From assembly GCA_963971225.1 (NCBI GenBank), contig OZ020267.1, positions 90,447,648 to 90,511,647 of the forward strand: 64,000 bases of DNA. The letters run 5' to 3'. This document shows, in pieces, positions 9,547 to 19,286 of this stretch. Each line of letters starts with the position of its first letter. Position 1 is the first letter of the stretch. The translations under genes were made by a program, and so were the position numbers. The notes beneath the pieces are model-generated. The model made no database searches, had not been told where the DNA came from, and saw nothing but the letters and a program-made list of their open reading frames with translations. This DNA comes from Melieria omissa. Lineage: Eukaryota > Arthropoda > Insecta > Diptera > Ulidiidae.

Positions 9547-11365
9547 CTAGAATTCACCAATCTTTAAAACAGCTAATTTGGACGCCGGTCGACGCAGCAG
9601 TCCCGTTGTTGTCTTTACGTCTGTAAACCTAACTTGTCCGCCTTTCGCTGGATACACGTTGACGACGATTCCCTTCTGCCAGTGACTTCTAGGCAAGGAT
9701 GGCTCACAAATGATGACTATGTCCCTCAGTTGGATAGGCGGTGTCTTGTCATGCCTCTTTTGTCGATGGAGCAGTTGCGGTAAAAATTCGTTGGTCCATC
9801 GTTTCCAGAGGCGATCCTTCAAGTTCTGGGCTATACGCCACTGCTTCTTTAGGCAAATCTTCATGTCGACAGGCTGCGGAGTTTGCGTGGAATTGACGCA
9901 TCTAAGCAAGAAGTGGTTGGGCGTCAACGGCTCATCCTCCATTGTGGTGAGTGGAATGTCTGTCAATGGACGAGCATTAATAATGTTCTCAGCTACAATC
10001 AGGACGCTTTGCAACGTTTCCATCCTCGGGGCTACTTCACGTAAAGTATGATGAAGCAGTCGCTTAACGATCCTGATCAAACGCTCCCAACACCCTCCTG
10101 AACTGGGGTTTGAAGGACAGTTAAACACCCAATCGATTCCGCGGCCAACCGCCTCGGTCTGAATACGATCCACATCTAGCAGCTTCTCGGCACCCTGTAG
10201 CTCCTTCTGGGTCCTTCACGGACCAACGTTTTACGTGGCAACGACCAACCGTGACAGTGAATGGGCCGAATAAGTCCACTCCCGAATATGCGAAAGGTCG
10301 CACATACGGCGTGACACGATCTACCGGCAGCTGACCCATTTGTGGTGGAGCAGGCTTCGCTCGTTCAAGTTGACATTGCGGACATTTCTTCTCGACAGCT
10401 CTCAAAACGGCACGTGCACGAACAATCCAGAATCTTTGTCGCACTTCATTGATGGCTACAGCTTTGTTCTGATGATGGTTCTTCTCGTGGTAATGTTGCA
10501 TTATCAGGCGCGACACCGCATGGTTTTGAGGTAGAATAATTGGGCGCCTGGCACTGAATGGAAAGTACGTAGCTTCATCGATTCTTCCCCTCACACGCAG
10601 TAGTCCGTCGTTCTCTAAGTACGGCGATAGAAAGTACACAGAGCTTCCCTTTGGTACTGGCAGTCCAGCTGTTAGCACGTCAACTTCTTTGGTGTAACAC
10701 TCCCTCTGAACCATGCGGCAGATAAGTTCTTCGGCCTCGTCGACTTCAACTACTGTGAGTGGACCTCTCAATTGCTGACGCGTCTCCGCATTTGTCCTCG
10801 AACGTCGTCCGATGTTCTTGAAACGTACAACCCAAGCGATGGTCCTCTTCAACTTCGTGTACGATGAGAACCTGTCATATTGAATCACGCGGCTCGTCTG
10901 CGAATTTATATGAAATTGTAGTTGCACCTCTTCTTCTGTCATACCTGTCGGCGGCCCGATAATGAACGTCGGCCAAGACGCTTCTTCCTGCTTCAAAAAA
11001 TCTGGACCCTTAAACCATCGGCTATCACCACTGAGCTTGGACGGAGACTTCTGGCGTGTGGCTTCATCGGCAATCTTGATTTCTGTCGGCAGCCAACGCC
11101 ACTGTGACGGCTGTGTCGCATCTAGTATCTCGGCTATTCTGTGACCTACAAACGGTTTGTACTTCCTCTTGGTTGACTGAATCCAGTGCCAGACCGTGTT
11201 CGAGTCGGTCCACAAAGTGACACTTGCGATGTTGACGTCATGGTTACGGCAATCGTCTGGCTTAAACGCGTACCCAATACAGCAGCTTGTAACTCCAACC
11301 TCGGGATTGACATCAATTTCAGCGGCGCATTGCGGATTTTGGCAGCTAAAAATGCGACGTCCCAC
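9547..11365 (-). pseudogene. BEL/Pao RNase H and integrase region, broken
   Basis: Minus-strand frames 11365-10121 and 10173-9547. The upstream frame carries an RNase H-like stretch (TLWTDSNTVWHWI, about 11230), then the integrase zinc-binding region (CPQCQLERAKP, about 10390) and the start of the catalytic core (YSGVDLFGPF, about 10275). Soon after CHVKRW the protein diverges, and the next frame resumes near NCPSNPSSGGCWERLIR (about 10120). Most of the catalytic core between these points is missing, so the integrase cannot be active. The C-terminal part (to GLLRRPASKLAVLKI) corresponds to the domain that usually ends BEL polyproteins. Confidence 0.82.
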
Positions 11366-12792
11366 CCCCCGTTTGTGGCTATACGGAAGTACCCCCCGGC
11401 GGCAAACAACACCTGGCTTGCGTCCACAAAGATGTGAAGTTGGATCTCGTTGGATGAAACAAAGGATGTCGAATATGGTCGCGGCACCTTAATTCGGCTG
11501 GCTTCTTGAAAGTTGTTCCACCACGTTCTCCATTGCTTGTCTAATTCTTCCGGGATGGGCTCATCCCACTCTACGTTGCTTCGCCTGACCTGCTGCATCA
11601 ATATCTTAGCTGTAGCCATAATGTCGGCAAGCAGCCCAAACGGGTCGAAAACCGACATAACTATGCCCAGGAACTCTCTCTTCGTCGGTGCCCGCTGCGT
11701 ATTGAGCACGTCTGGTGGTATGCGGTGAAACTGCATATGAAACTCGAACGCGTCGCTACGCACGTTCCAGTGCATGCCCAGCACCTTTTCTGATGTCGCT
11801 TGTTTCTCCATATTGACCGTGTCGTACTTCGTGGCTCCCTTCATTGCCTGTTGGACCTGACTGGAATTCGATATGAAACTTCTCAACTCAAACCCGGCTT
11901 CTGCATGTATGGCGACGACTTGACGGCAAATCTCTACAGCGGCTGCTTCATCGTTAAAGCTTCTCAACTATAGCGTCCACCGCGGCTGGGTAGCGTTCTT
12001 TAAATCGGCTGGCGTTGTGATTCTTGATGAACTCCGCACAACACGGGGAGCATGAAGCGCCAAACATCATCGACGTCATACAGCAATGTTCAACCGGCTG
12101 GGGTCACTGCGCCACAGGAACCGTTGGGCGTGCTGGTCCTCGGGTCTTATCCTCACCTGTGAGAACATCTCCCTTATGTCAGCCGCCACACCAACTGCGC
12201 CCTGACGAAACCTGAACAGGATGTTTAATAACGGATTGGCTCGTTCTGGTGCCTTTAGCAACCAGGCATTCAATGCAACGCCCTGCACTTTGGCGGCTGC
12301 GTCGTAAACAATTCTCAGCTTGTCAGGCTTATACGGGCTCTGCACGGCGAAATGTGGCAGATACCACACTGGGCGATTGGTTTCTGCTATCTCGTTCGGC
12401 GACAAAACTCTTGCGTACCCCTTGGCGAAGTACTTCGACATCTCTTCCTGATACCTTCGTGCGAACTCAGTATCGCTCTTCATTTTCCTCTCAATTCCAT
12501 GCAAACGTTTGACGGCAGCCTCATAACTTTCTGGCAGCTTCGGCGTGTCCGAACTCCACAACAGCCCTGTTTCAAAATATTTGTCACATATCTTGGTCGT
12601 ACTGCTCATAATACTTCGTGCCCGTTTGTCGTCGTCACTCTCAGGTAGCGATCGCGCTGTTTCCGCTCCAAACTGGTCGGTGGCAACGTACTCGGCGACT
12701 ATCCGATGTAATTCCTCTAACGGACGGGCCTCACTAATGTGTAGCATCACTGGCGGCGACGGACTTGAGGATTTCACCGGACCGTAAGCCAA
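11146..12792 (-). pseudogene. BEL/Pao reverse transcriptase region, broken
   Basis: Minus-strand frames 12792-12076 and 11967-11146. Recognisable blocks are WYLPHFAVQSPYKPDKLRIVYDAAAK, NPLLNILFRFRQGAVGVAADI and MFSQVRIRPEDQHAQRFLWR, then DEAAAVEICRQVVAIHAEAGF and LGMHWNVRSDAFEF. In this family a YVDD-type catalytic loop is expected just before the DEAAAVEI block; the bases there (about 11960-11975) do not encode one, so a small deletion has removed the active site. The frame is also shifted near 12080. Confidence 0.82.
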
Positions 12793-14066
12793 CTACCCCA
12801 GTTTTGTCTGGATGCCTGACACTGGTGACACTGGCGGCGGTCAGATGGGCATTGTCCAAACCGAGTAAAAGAACCGGTCGGGCATCGATGTATTCCTCAA
12901 TCGGCAACGACTCCAAATATCCCAAATTGGACTTCTTGAATGACTGTGTTGGCAAATTTAATTTCTTGACTGTATGCACGTTCCTGACTTCTCTCCACTG
13001 TTGCGATTCGCTACTTCCAACGTGACTCGGCGTGACTGTTCCGTTTTTATTCCCTCGTCGTACCACTGAAGAGTCAATGGATGAAGTTGCCCTCTCAGCC
13101 CCAGTGTGCTCGCCACGCCTTCCTCCACGCCTTCCTCCACCATTGATACAGCTGACCCATCATCGAGCTTTGCAAAGACGTCCATCTGCCCATTCGGTCC
13201 ACACAACTGCACCGGAATCACAATCGACTTCTCGGTGGCGCCCTCATTGACATGCATTGCTCGCCGTGGCGTCGTTGCAGCGTTCTTTGGAAGCGATGTT
13301 GATACTGTAGACATTGTAGCCACTACTCGTCCTAGCTCGGTTAACCATTTGGCAAAATCTCCAACTGTAGCATACGGCTTAATTATACTTGCACAACGGG
13401 CCCACTCAAACTGCTTGCTTGGCGGCAATTTGCTGACCAGTTGTTCCAGCAACAATAGATTTGATAAATGCTGCTCACTCTTGGCAGATGTTAGGAAGGC
13501 CACCACATTGCGAACGTTTGTCGAGAAGGCGACAACGGACTCCAGCTTGCTCTCCGGAATAGCTGGAAAGTTCTGCAGCTTACTCAGTTGACAGCGAATT
13601 AACAGATCCGACCTACCGAATCGAAGTTCCAATTCCGCCATTGCCTGTGAGACGCCCTCTGGGTAAATCAGCATCGACGCTCCAGCCTCCTTGGCTTCAC
13701 CCACTAAACACTTATGCAACCGCATGAGGTTCTGTCTGTCGTTGTACTTAAACACTTCAATGATGTCTTTAAAGTTGGCAAAGAACAGCGGCCAGTCCTC
13801 TGCCTTCCCGAAAATGTAGGTAGATCGTACAGTTTTACTGTACCCGTCTCGACCAGCACGGCGTCGCTGTGGTTGTCTGCTGCGGGTGTCGACACTTCTC
13901 GAGGCTGCATTAGCAGTACGTCGGCTTGGATTTGTTGGCGCAGGTTGCTGATATCCCTCTGCTGCTCCTCGCTGTTATGTCGAACCTCTTCCATCGTGGA
14001 CTTTAGTGACCTCATCACCTCTAGCAATGCCGCCAACGATTCACGACTCTCACTTTCCATTTTCAA
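12734..14066 (-). pseudogene. BEL/Pao gag (DUF1759) and protease (DUF1758) region, broken
   Basis: Minus-strand frames 14066-13704, 13755-12958 and 13066-12734. The first starts with a coiled-coil-like stretch (about residues 5-45) and ends LPTFSGR, the usual entry to the DUF1759 gag core; the core continues in the next frame (LVGEAKEAG, MAELELRFGRSDLLI). A DUF1758-type aspartic protease follows, with the motif LDDGSAVSMV near 13145 and LLLGLDNAHL near 12860. A short in-frame duplication (EEGVEEGV, near 13125) sits just behind the protease motif. Two frameshifts separate the parts. Confidence 0.82.
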
Positions 14067-14396
14067 ACTGTACTTTACTCTACGACTGTTCTTCTATAAC
14101 TTGTTCAAATTTGATCGGCGTCCCTTCTCAACTGTCCAATCCGCACTCGCGACTATTACCGGCAAACACTGCGAGTAACGGCACTTGGAATCATCCCTCT
14201 ACAACGGCTTCGAAATCAAAACGGCGACAAACTTTCGCGAATGTGTAGACGACGCACAGATGCCAACAGCGAACGTTAACTTGTTCTGACTTGATCGGCG
14301 TCTTTTTCACTGTCTCTTTCGCACTTACGGCGACTACTGCCAACACTGCGACTAACGGTACTGGCAATTTCTCCTTTACGATGGCTTCGAAATCTA

Positions 14397-14520
14397 ACGG
14401 CAACGTAACTGGCAAATACACGGCGAGTCTTTTTCTTTTTACGGCGGCTTCGAAACGAACGGCAACGTAACTGGCAAATACACGGCGAGTCTTTTTCTTT
14501 TTACGGCGGCTTCGAAAACG
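14397..14520 (+). repeat. Tandem duplication of about 62 bp in the BEL 5' leader
   Basis: Two adjacent copies of a unit containing GGCAACGTAACTGGCAAATA and CGAGTCTTTTTCTTTTTACG lie between the 5' LTR and gag. A related, more divergent unit lies just upstream (14160-14400: CGGCAAACACTGCGAG, CTTCGAAATC), so the leader appears to have grown by repeated duplication. Confidence 0.75.
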
Positions 14521-14562
14521 TTCGCGAAGGCAAGGGCGACCAACGGATGCCAATAAAACGAA

Positions 14563-14910
14563 TGTAATAATAAAACGCAACCGGATTTACATCAATTGAG
14601 TTTATTTGTTGAATGTTGCTTGGTCTTAGTTTATAAACAGTTGTTGTTGTTTTAAATTACTGGTGGTTGGCAATTGTCAATTGTATTGGTTGTTGATTGG
14701 CGGTTTTCCGGCGATTAAGTGGCGGTTCATCGGCGGTTGCTTGGCGGTTGTTTATTGGCAGTTTTTTCGCTGCCGCCCTACTCGACTGCTTCCTTCGGTC
14801 GTTTCTTTCTGACTGACTTCCCGGCTCCTTTTCCCGACGGCTGATGCTGCCCCCCTGCACTTGAACAGTGCGGCCACTGCCGATTTAAATGGCCATATCT
14901 GCTCCTTACA
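14563..14910 (-). repeat. BEL/Pao 5' LTR
   Basis: 348 bp terminal repeat paired with 9206-9525; 5' with respect to the minus-strand coding region. The target duplication ATAGT follows immediately on the right. Confidence 0.9.
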
Positions 14911-14915
14911 ATAGT

Positions 14916-15570
14916 TATAAGCACAATTGATTAAAATAGACAACATTTTAATACAAATTTATATTTTGCTTTCGCACAAATAATTTCATGATGAAAACAT
15001 AAAACATTCCGAATCAATATCAAGGTAATTTTGTTATCGTATAAGGTAAAATGCAAACGACAAAGTTTCTTGTAATAAATTATTTCAAAATTTGTGTGTT
15101 AAAGTAATGTCGTGCATCTTCAGAACTCTTAATACGTACTAAAAATATGTTTTCATTCATTGTGATTGGTAATACTAACTCACAACAAGATAATTTAATC
15201 AAAAGATGATGTATGTGTTCAGAAGAACATTTTCGTATTCGTCATTTAATATCTTTGATGCGACTGAACTGAATGGAAAATTTAAATTAAATCATAATCA
15301 TTACAAACATTTCCCATCTAAATACATTTCTATACTCACCATCGATAACAAAAATTTCAACCCTGTCTTATAATAATTTGACCACTTTCACCACAAAATG
15401 TGCAAATTTCACCACCAAAGCAAAAATGAAATGTCATTTTTGATTAAATTACTCAAAAAGAAACATTTTTCGCAACGATACAAATATATTGGAATTGCAT
15501 CCATCAGGTTTGCTATATCGAGTTTATACTTTTTTCGTGGCACATCGTTGACATGATAATTTTTTTCTGC
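14916..15570. other. AT-rich spacer, nothing recognised
   Basis: No open frame, repeat pair or RNA gene is apparent. The right edge, a pyrimidine-rich TTTTTTTCTGCAG at 15559-15570, looks like the splice acceptor of the following gene fragment. Confidence 0.4.
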
Positions 15571-16192
15571 AGGAACTTTCGGAAGCATGGAATATGACCG
15601 ATGACGATGCGGCACTAACCCCCTTTCAGAACACTGACGCAGGGGACGCCGGACAACGAGGAGAACTTCTATGAGCACCTGCTGAAGGTGCCCGGCATCG
15701 TAGTGCTCTACCTGCACGGAAATACGGGTGTCGCGCTGCGCCGGCCATCGCGTCGACATGTTCTGCTGCCACGTGCTCTCGCCGGACTATCGCGGCTATG
15801 GCGACTTGGATCAGCCCTCACCCACCGAGAAGGGTGTTATGCGCGATGCCATCGCCGTCTACAAGTGCATCATCTCAGTGACTTTGGACCCGGTGTTCAT
15901 TTGGGCCATTCGCTGGGCACCGGTGTGGCGGGTAACTTGTGTCTGCTACTACGCTGGTGTGTTTCCTTGTACTCATTTTCCCATTGATTATGCTAAACTA
16001 TTGCAAGTGTATTTCGTTCGTGTATCTGCAGCCGTTCAAAGATCTTCCCTGGTTGGATTTAATCATTGCACGACCCATCTATGCCAATTCGCTGCGCTTC
16101 GAAACGGAAAAGCACATTGGTGGGTTTAAGCAGCCGGTGATGATTTTTCATGTCGAGGATGCGGTGCAGCATGATAATAATGGAAGCAATTA
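15571..16192 (+). pseudogene. ABHD12-like serine hydrolase fragment, frameshifted
   Basis: A piece of an alpha/beta-hydrolase related to ABHD12 (lysophosphatidylserine lipase, an ER membrane enzyme). Recognisable blocks in order: VVLYLHGNTG (about 15700-15730), DYRGYGDLDQPSPTEKGVMR (about 15787-15845), the nucleophile-elbow region FIWGHSLGTG read across a frame change near 15905, and PWLDLIIARPIYANSLRFE followed by PVMIFHVEDA (16040-16165). The blocks lie in different frames, so at least two frameshifts are present. A probable intron (about 15957-16030, GTGTGTTTCC to TATCTGCAG) separates the last two, so this is a DNA-level fragment, not a processed copy. The N-terminal membrane part and the C-terminal histidine region are absent. 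Confidence 0.75.
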
Positions 16193-17313
16193 GCCTTACT
16201 GTAATGATGTGGATTGGATTTTGTGCTTGGATTTTTCCTAAAGGGCTTAATACATATTTAGTAAATACACAAAATGATTAAATCGTGCTTATTGTGAATG
16301 TAAATGTGTGATTTATGTGTGATATTTGTAATTTTTCAATTAAAACCAATTTTCCCGTTTGATGATAAAATTATACATACTCATTTTGTTTATAATTAGT
16401 TTTTACATTTATTTTGCTAGTCTATTGCTAGTAGTAGAGACTGTTGGCAAAAACCAATGTTTTACAGTTTCAATTAACCGTGAGAGATCAGCAGTACTTA
16501 TGGTCCCTTCATTTAGCAATAGGTTACGAATAGGTTGATGTGGTACTTCAACATATAATCATTCGCCAATATGTTCAAAAAATATCATTTGAATATCATT
16601 TGCAACTGACAATGACTTGTGGTGGATATATGTATCAAAGGCAGAGTTGCTCTTGAATAAAAAACGAAACAATTTAAATTTGTTCATAAATTTTGGTAAA
16701 AACTAACTAATTTATGTGATTCATGTATAAAATCGTCTTAAATTACTTTTAAGAAATTCATAGAAACTGCAATTTTTTCAGTATTTTTCACGTACACGCA
16801 ATCCTGCCACTAGTGTCCGGGCATCGTGGTGAGCTCAGTTTTACACGTAAACAACAACAATTTGACAGTTCTTGTCATACAAAATCGACGTCTGGTTGCG
16901 CTACTTAGGATTTACTTTGGTCATTGGTTAGTGTTAATGTAGCTGTGTCAGCACGGGCCTTGACGAAAGTCACTCTTAGACATACTTATTTATTCACTTT
17001 ACGAGAATTCGCTATTCTGCACTTCTGCAAAATTTGTCAAAAATATTGAAGCGTGCTGTATCTCAGACCGATTTATATTTCGAAAATCGATTGTTGGTAG
17101 GGAAAAAATCATCGCTATTGTTTTCATTCTGTTATTTAGTGTTTGAATGATTACCTTACGTAGCAATATATTTATTTTTTGGCGATTGTCATAATTATGA
17201 TAAGTTGATAATGAAAGAATAATTAGGTAACTTATATTGCCGATTACTATCAGACACTTACTCTGAATGATAGATTATATTTTTGTAGATGTGCAGACTC
17301 CTGAAGTCCCAAA
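16193..17313. other. Spacer and presumed promoter side of the XNP-like gene
   Basis: No coding sequence. The segment 16805-16918 is inverted relative to 9003-9050. A probable splice acceptor (ATATTTTTGTAG ending at 17289) lies 24 bases before the XNP start codon, which suggests an upstream non-coding exon. I could not place a transcription start site. Confidence 0.45.
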
Positions 17314-19286
17314 ATGAACAACATTTCAGAAATGGATGTGTTAGATGACTTGAACTGCAATGTTAATTTTACGGAGTTCCACATCCTTGGTGCTGATGAG
17401 GTGGAGGCAAATGTAGTAGGATGCCTGGAAGTAAACAAGAGCCGGCAAGCCGCTGTTGGCAGGACTGATAACCTGCCCTTGTATGGATCTGACACTACAA
17501 ACAGATGCGATAATATAAGTCGGGATTTTGTTGAGTCTCCGCCAATAAGAGTGGGAAGCGACGTTGTGTGTACGCCAACAGACGAATTTGCCAACTCGTT
17601 AGGAATAAGTACGCATGCAAGCATAAAAATTGAATTCTCGTGTGAGTCGGAGCAACTTGTAGAGAACGATTTTAGCGCAGATTATTTCATTGATAATATC
17701 GGACATAAAGAAGTAACTGATTGCTGTGACTGGCAGCAGGTGGAAGTGTCCTCGACACCCGAAAATCCTTATAAAAATATGAGCCTGTCACCGACCCAGT
17801 CGATCGGCGAGATGTCGTTTACCGACAGGCACACCTCTTCAGAAAATGATTTTAACACGAAAAATGAGGATAATCTGGAGTTGTCTAGCATTATGAGTGA
17901 TCATAACTATACTACACAGGAACAGGCTAGTCATGGCGAAATTTTGCGACGTATTTTGACCAATCACATCCTTGGTAATAGTATGGTCCCCAGACTGAAC
18001 CGAGAAATTTCCGACTTCGTAGCTGAAACTGTGGAGAAAATCAATGCGTTTAGCTGGAAGAGAGTGCTGGTGGAACAGAACGTTAGGCCAGGCCTTACTC
18101 AACCAGTCGATGAGTGTGTAGACTGCGATGAAGGGGATTTGTTTGTTCGCAATGTAATGAATGCCGTGTTAGCGGAGGATGCTGCAGAGGAAGAAGAGGA
18201 ATTTAATTTTATAAATAAGAAATCCATAAGCAATTTTGAAGACGGGACCGCAATCCAAGCTGTGGTCGAAACGACGAAGTCAGTAGATAATGCGGTGGCC
18301 AACAAAATCAACGTTGAAGTAAAATCTGTCAAGCAGGAATTAGTTAATTGCTTAGAAACGACCGAGGCAACGCAGAGCATTGTCGAACACGACTCGAAAA
18401 TGCGTTGTTCAGATTTTGGAGTAGGCAACGCCCAATCTACCGCAGCAACAAATCCTGCCAAGGAAGACTCAATGCAAAATGAATTGGACAGTTTAGTACG
18501 CACATTTCCACCCTCACCGCCGGAAAACTGCTCTGAGCCTTTGGAACATACTACTTTTGATGAAGCTTTTGATCTGATTTGTAATAATAAATGTAGTGAA
18601 ACTCACATTACGAACCAGCTGGAGAAACTCAGATTGTTTGCTAAAACAATGCATGAAGACTGCGCATCGTTTGCCTCTTCAACTATTAATATTCGAGAAA
18701 AATTTCATAACTACATGAGATATCAGTTTGAGAAGTTCAAGAGTTTGTTGCGACTGACTATAAGTGATTTGTACGTCGATAGTTGTATGCAAACAGATCA
18801 TCGAGTTCCCGGTTATAAACTGAAGAAGCTGAACAGGACTGACAAAATTCACTTGTTGGAATCATCTGAATCAGATGAGTCAATCTCTGAGACTACAGTT
18901 ACTTTTCAAAAGAAACCCAGACAGGAAGCTGCGGATCCCAATGCTATTAGTTGTGTCGACAGCAAAGAGGGAAATGTTGCAACGGAATATAACGATGGAG
19001 TTCCATTGGCCAAGTATACGCAGTCGGAGATTTTCGATACCGAATTGTTTTCAAATGAGAATTCGTTGTCGTCGAAAATGTTAAACGAAAGTAAATGCAA
19101 CAGCACTGATGATGAGTTAACCAGTGATACCGATGTGTGGTCTGGAAAACAATTACTATCGCGAGTGTCAGTGAAGAGCAAAGTGTCACAGAGTGAGAGT
19201 GACAAAGAGAATTCTAGTTCGAAGGTAGCAAAAAGCGGCAAAGCCAAAGCAAATGGCTTAAGTGAAGCCGACAAGGAAGTTGAAAG
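17314..19286 (+). CDS. XNP: XNP-like gene, exon 1: N-terminal regulatory region
   Basis: Encodes the first 657 residues plus two bases of the next codon. The stretch is rich in Ser, Glu, Asp and Asn and lacks a recognisable ADD-type zinc finger, as known for fly XNP, where the ADD module is on a separate protein. An ordered, probably helical segment lies at about residues 435-500 (LEKLRLFAKTMHEDCASF, then FHNYMRYQFEKFKSLLRL). Acidic Ser clusters such as ESSESDESISE (about residue 514) and SESDKENSSS near the end look like kinase target regions. The exon ends GAAAG|GTATCA; reading on would stop after a few codons. Confidence 0.85.

Larger units (their letters stand above)
9206..14910 (-). mobile_element. 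BEL/Pao LTR retrotransposon, full length but defective
   Basis: A complete insertion: left LTR 9206-9525, right LTR 14563-14910, both starting TGTAATAATAAAACGC and ending GCTCCTTACA, flanked by the 5 bp duplication ATAGT (9201-9205 and 14911-14915). On the minus strand the order is gag-like (DUF1759), aspartic protease-like (DUF1758), reverse transcriptase, RNase H, integrase and a C-terminal integrase-associated domain, as in BEL/Pao elements of insects. The coding region is split over several frames and two catalytic regions are lost (see the separate entries), so it cannot move by itself. The LTRs differ in length mainly by a roughly 28 bp GGCGG-type indel. Confidence 0.92.

Noticed and set aside
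17839..18503. Antisense open frames within XNP exon 1
   Set aside because: Shadows of the real coding frame; no independent support.
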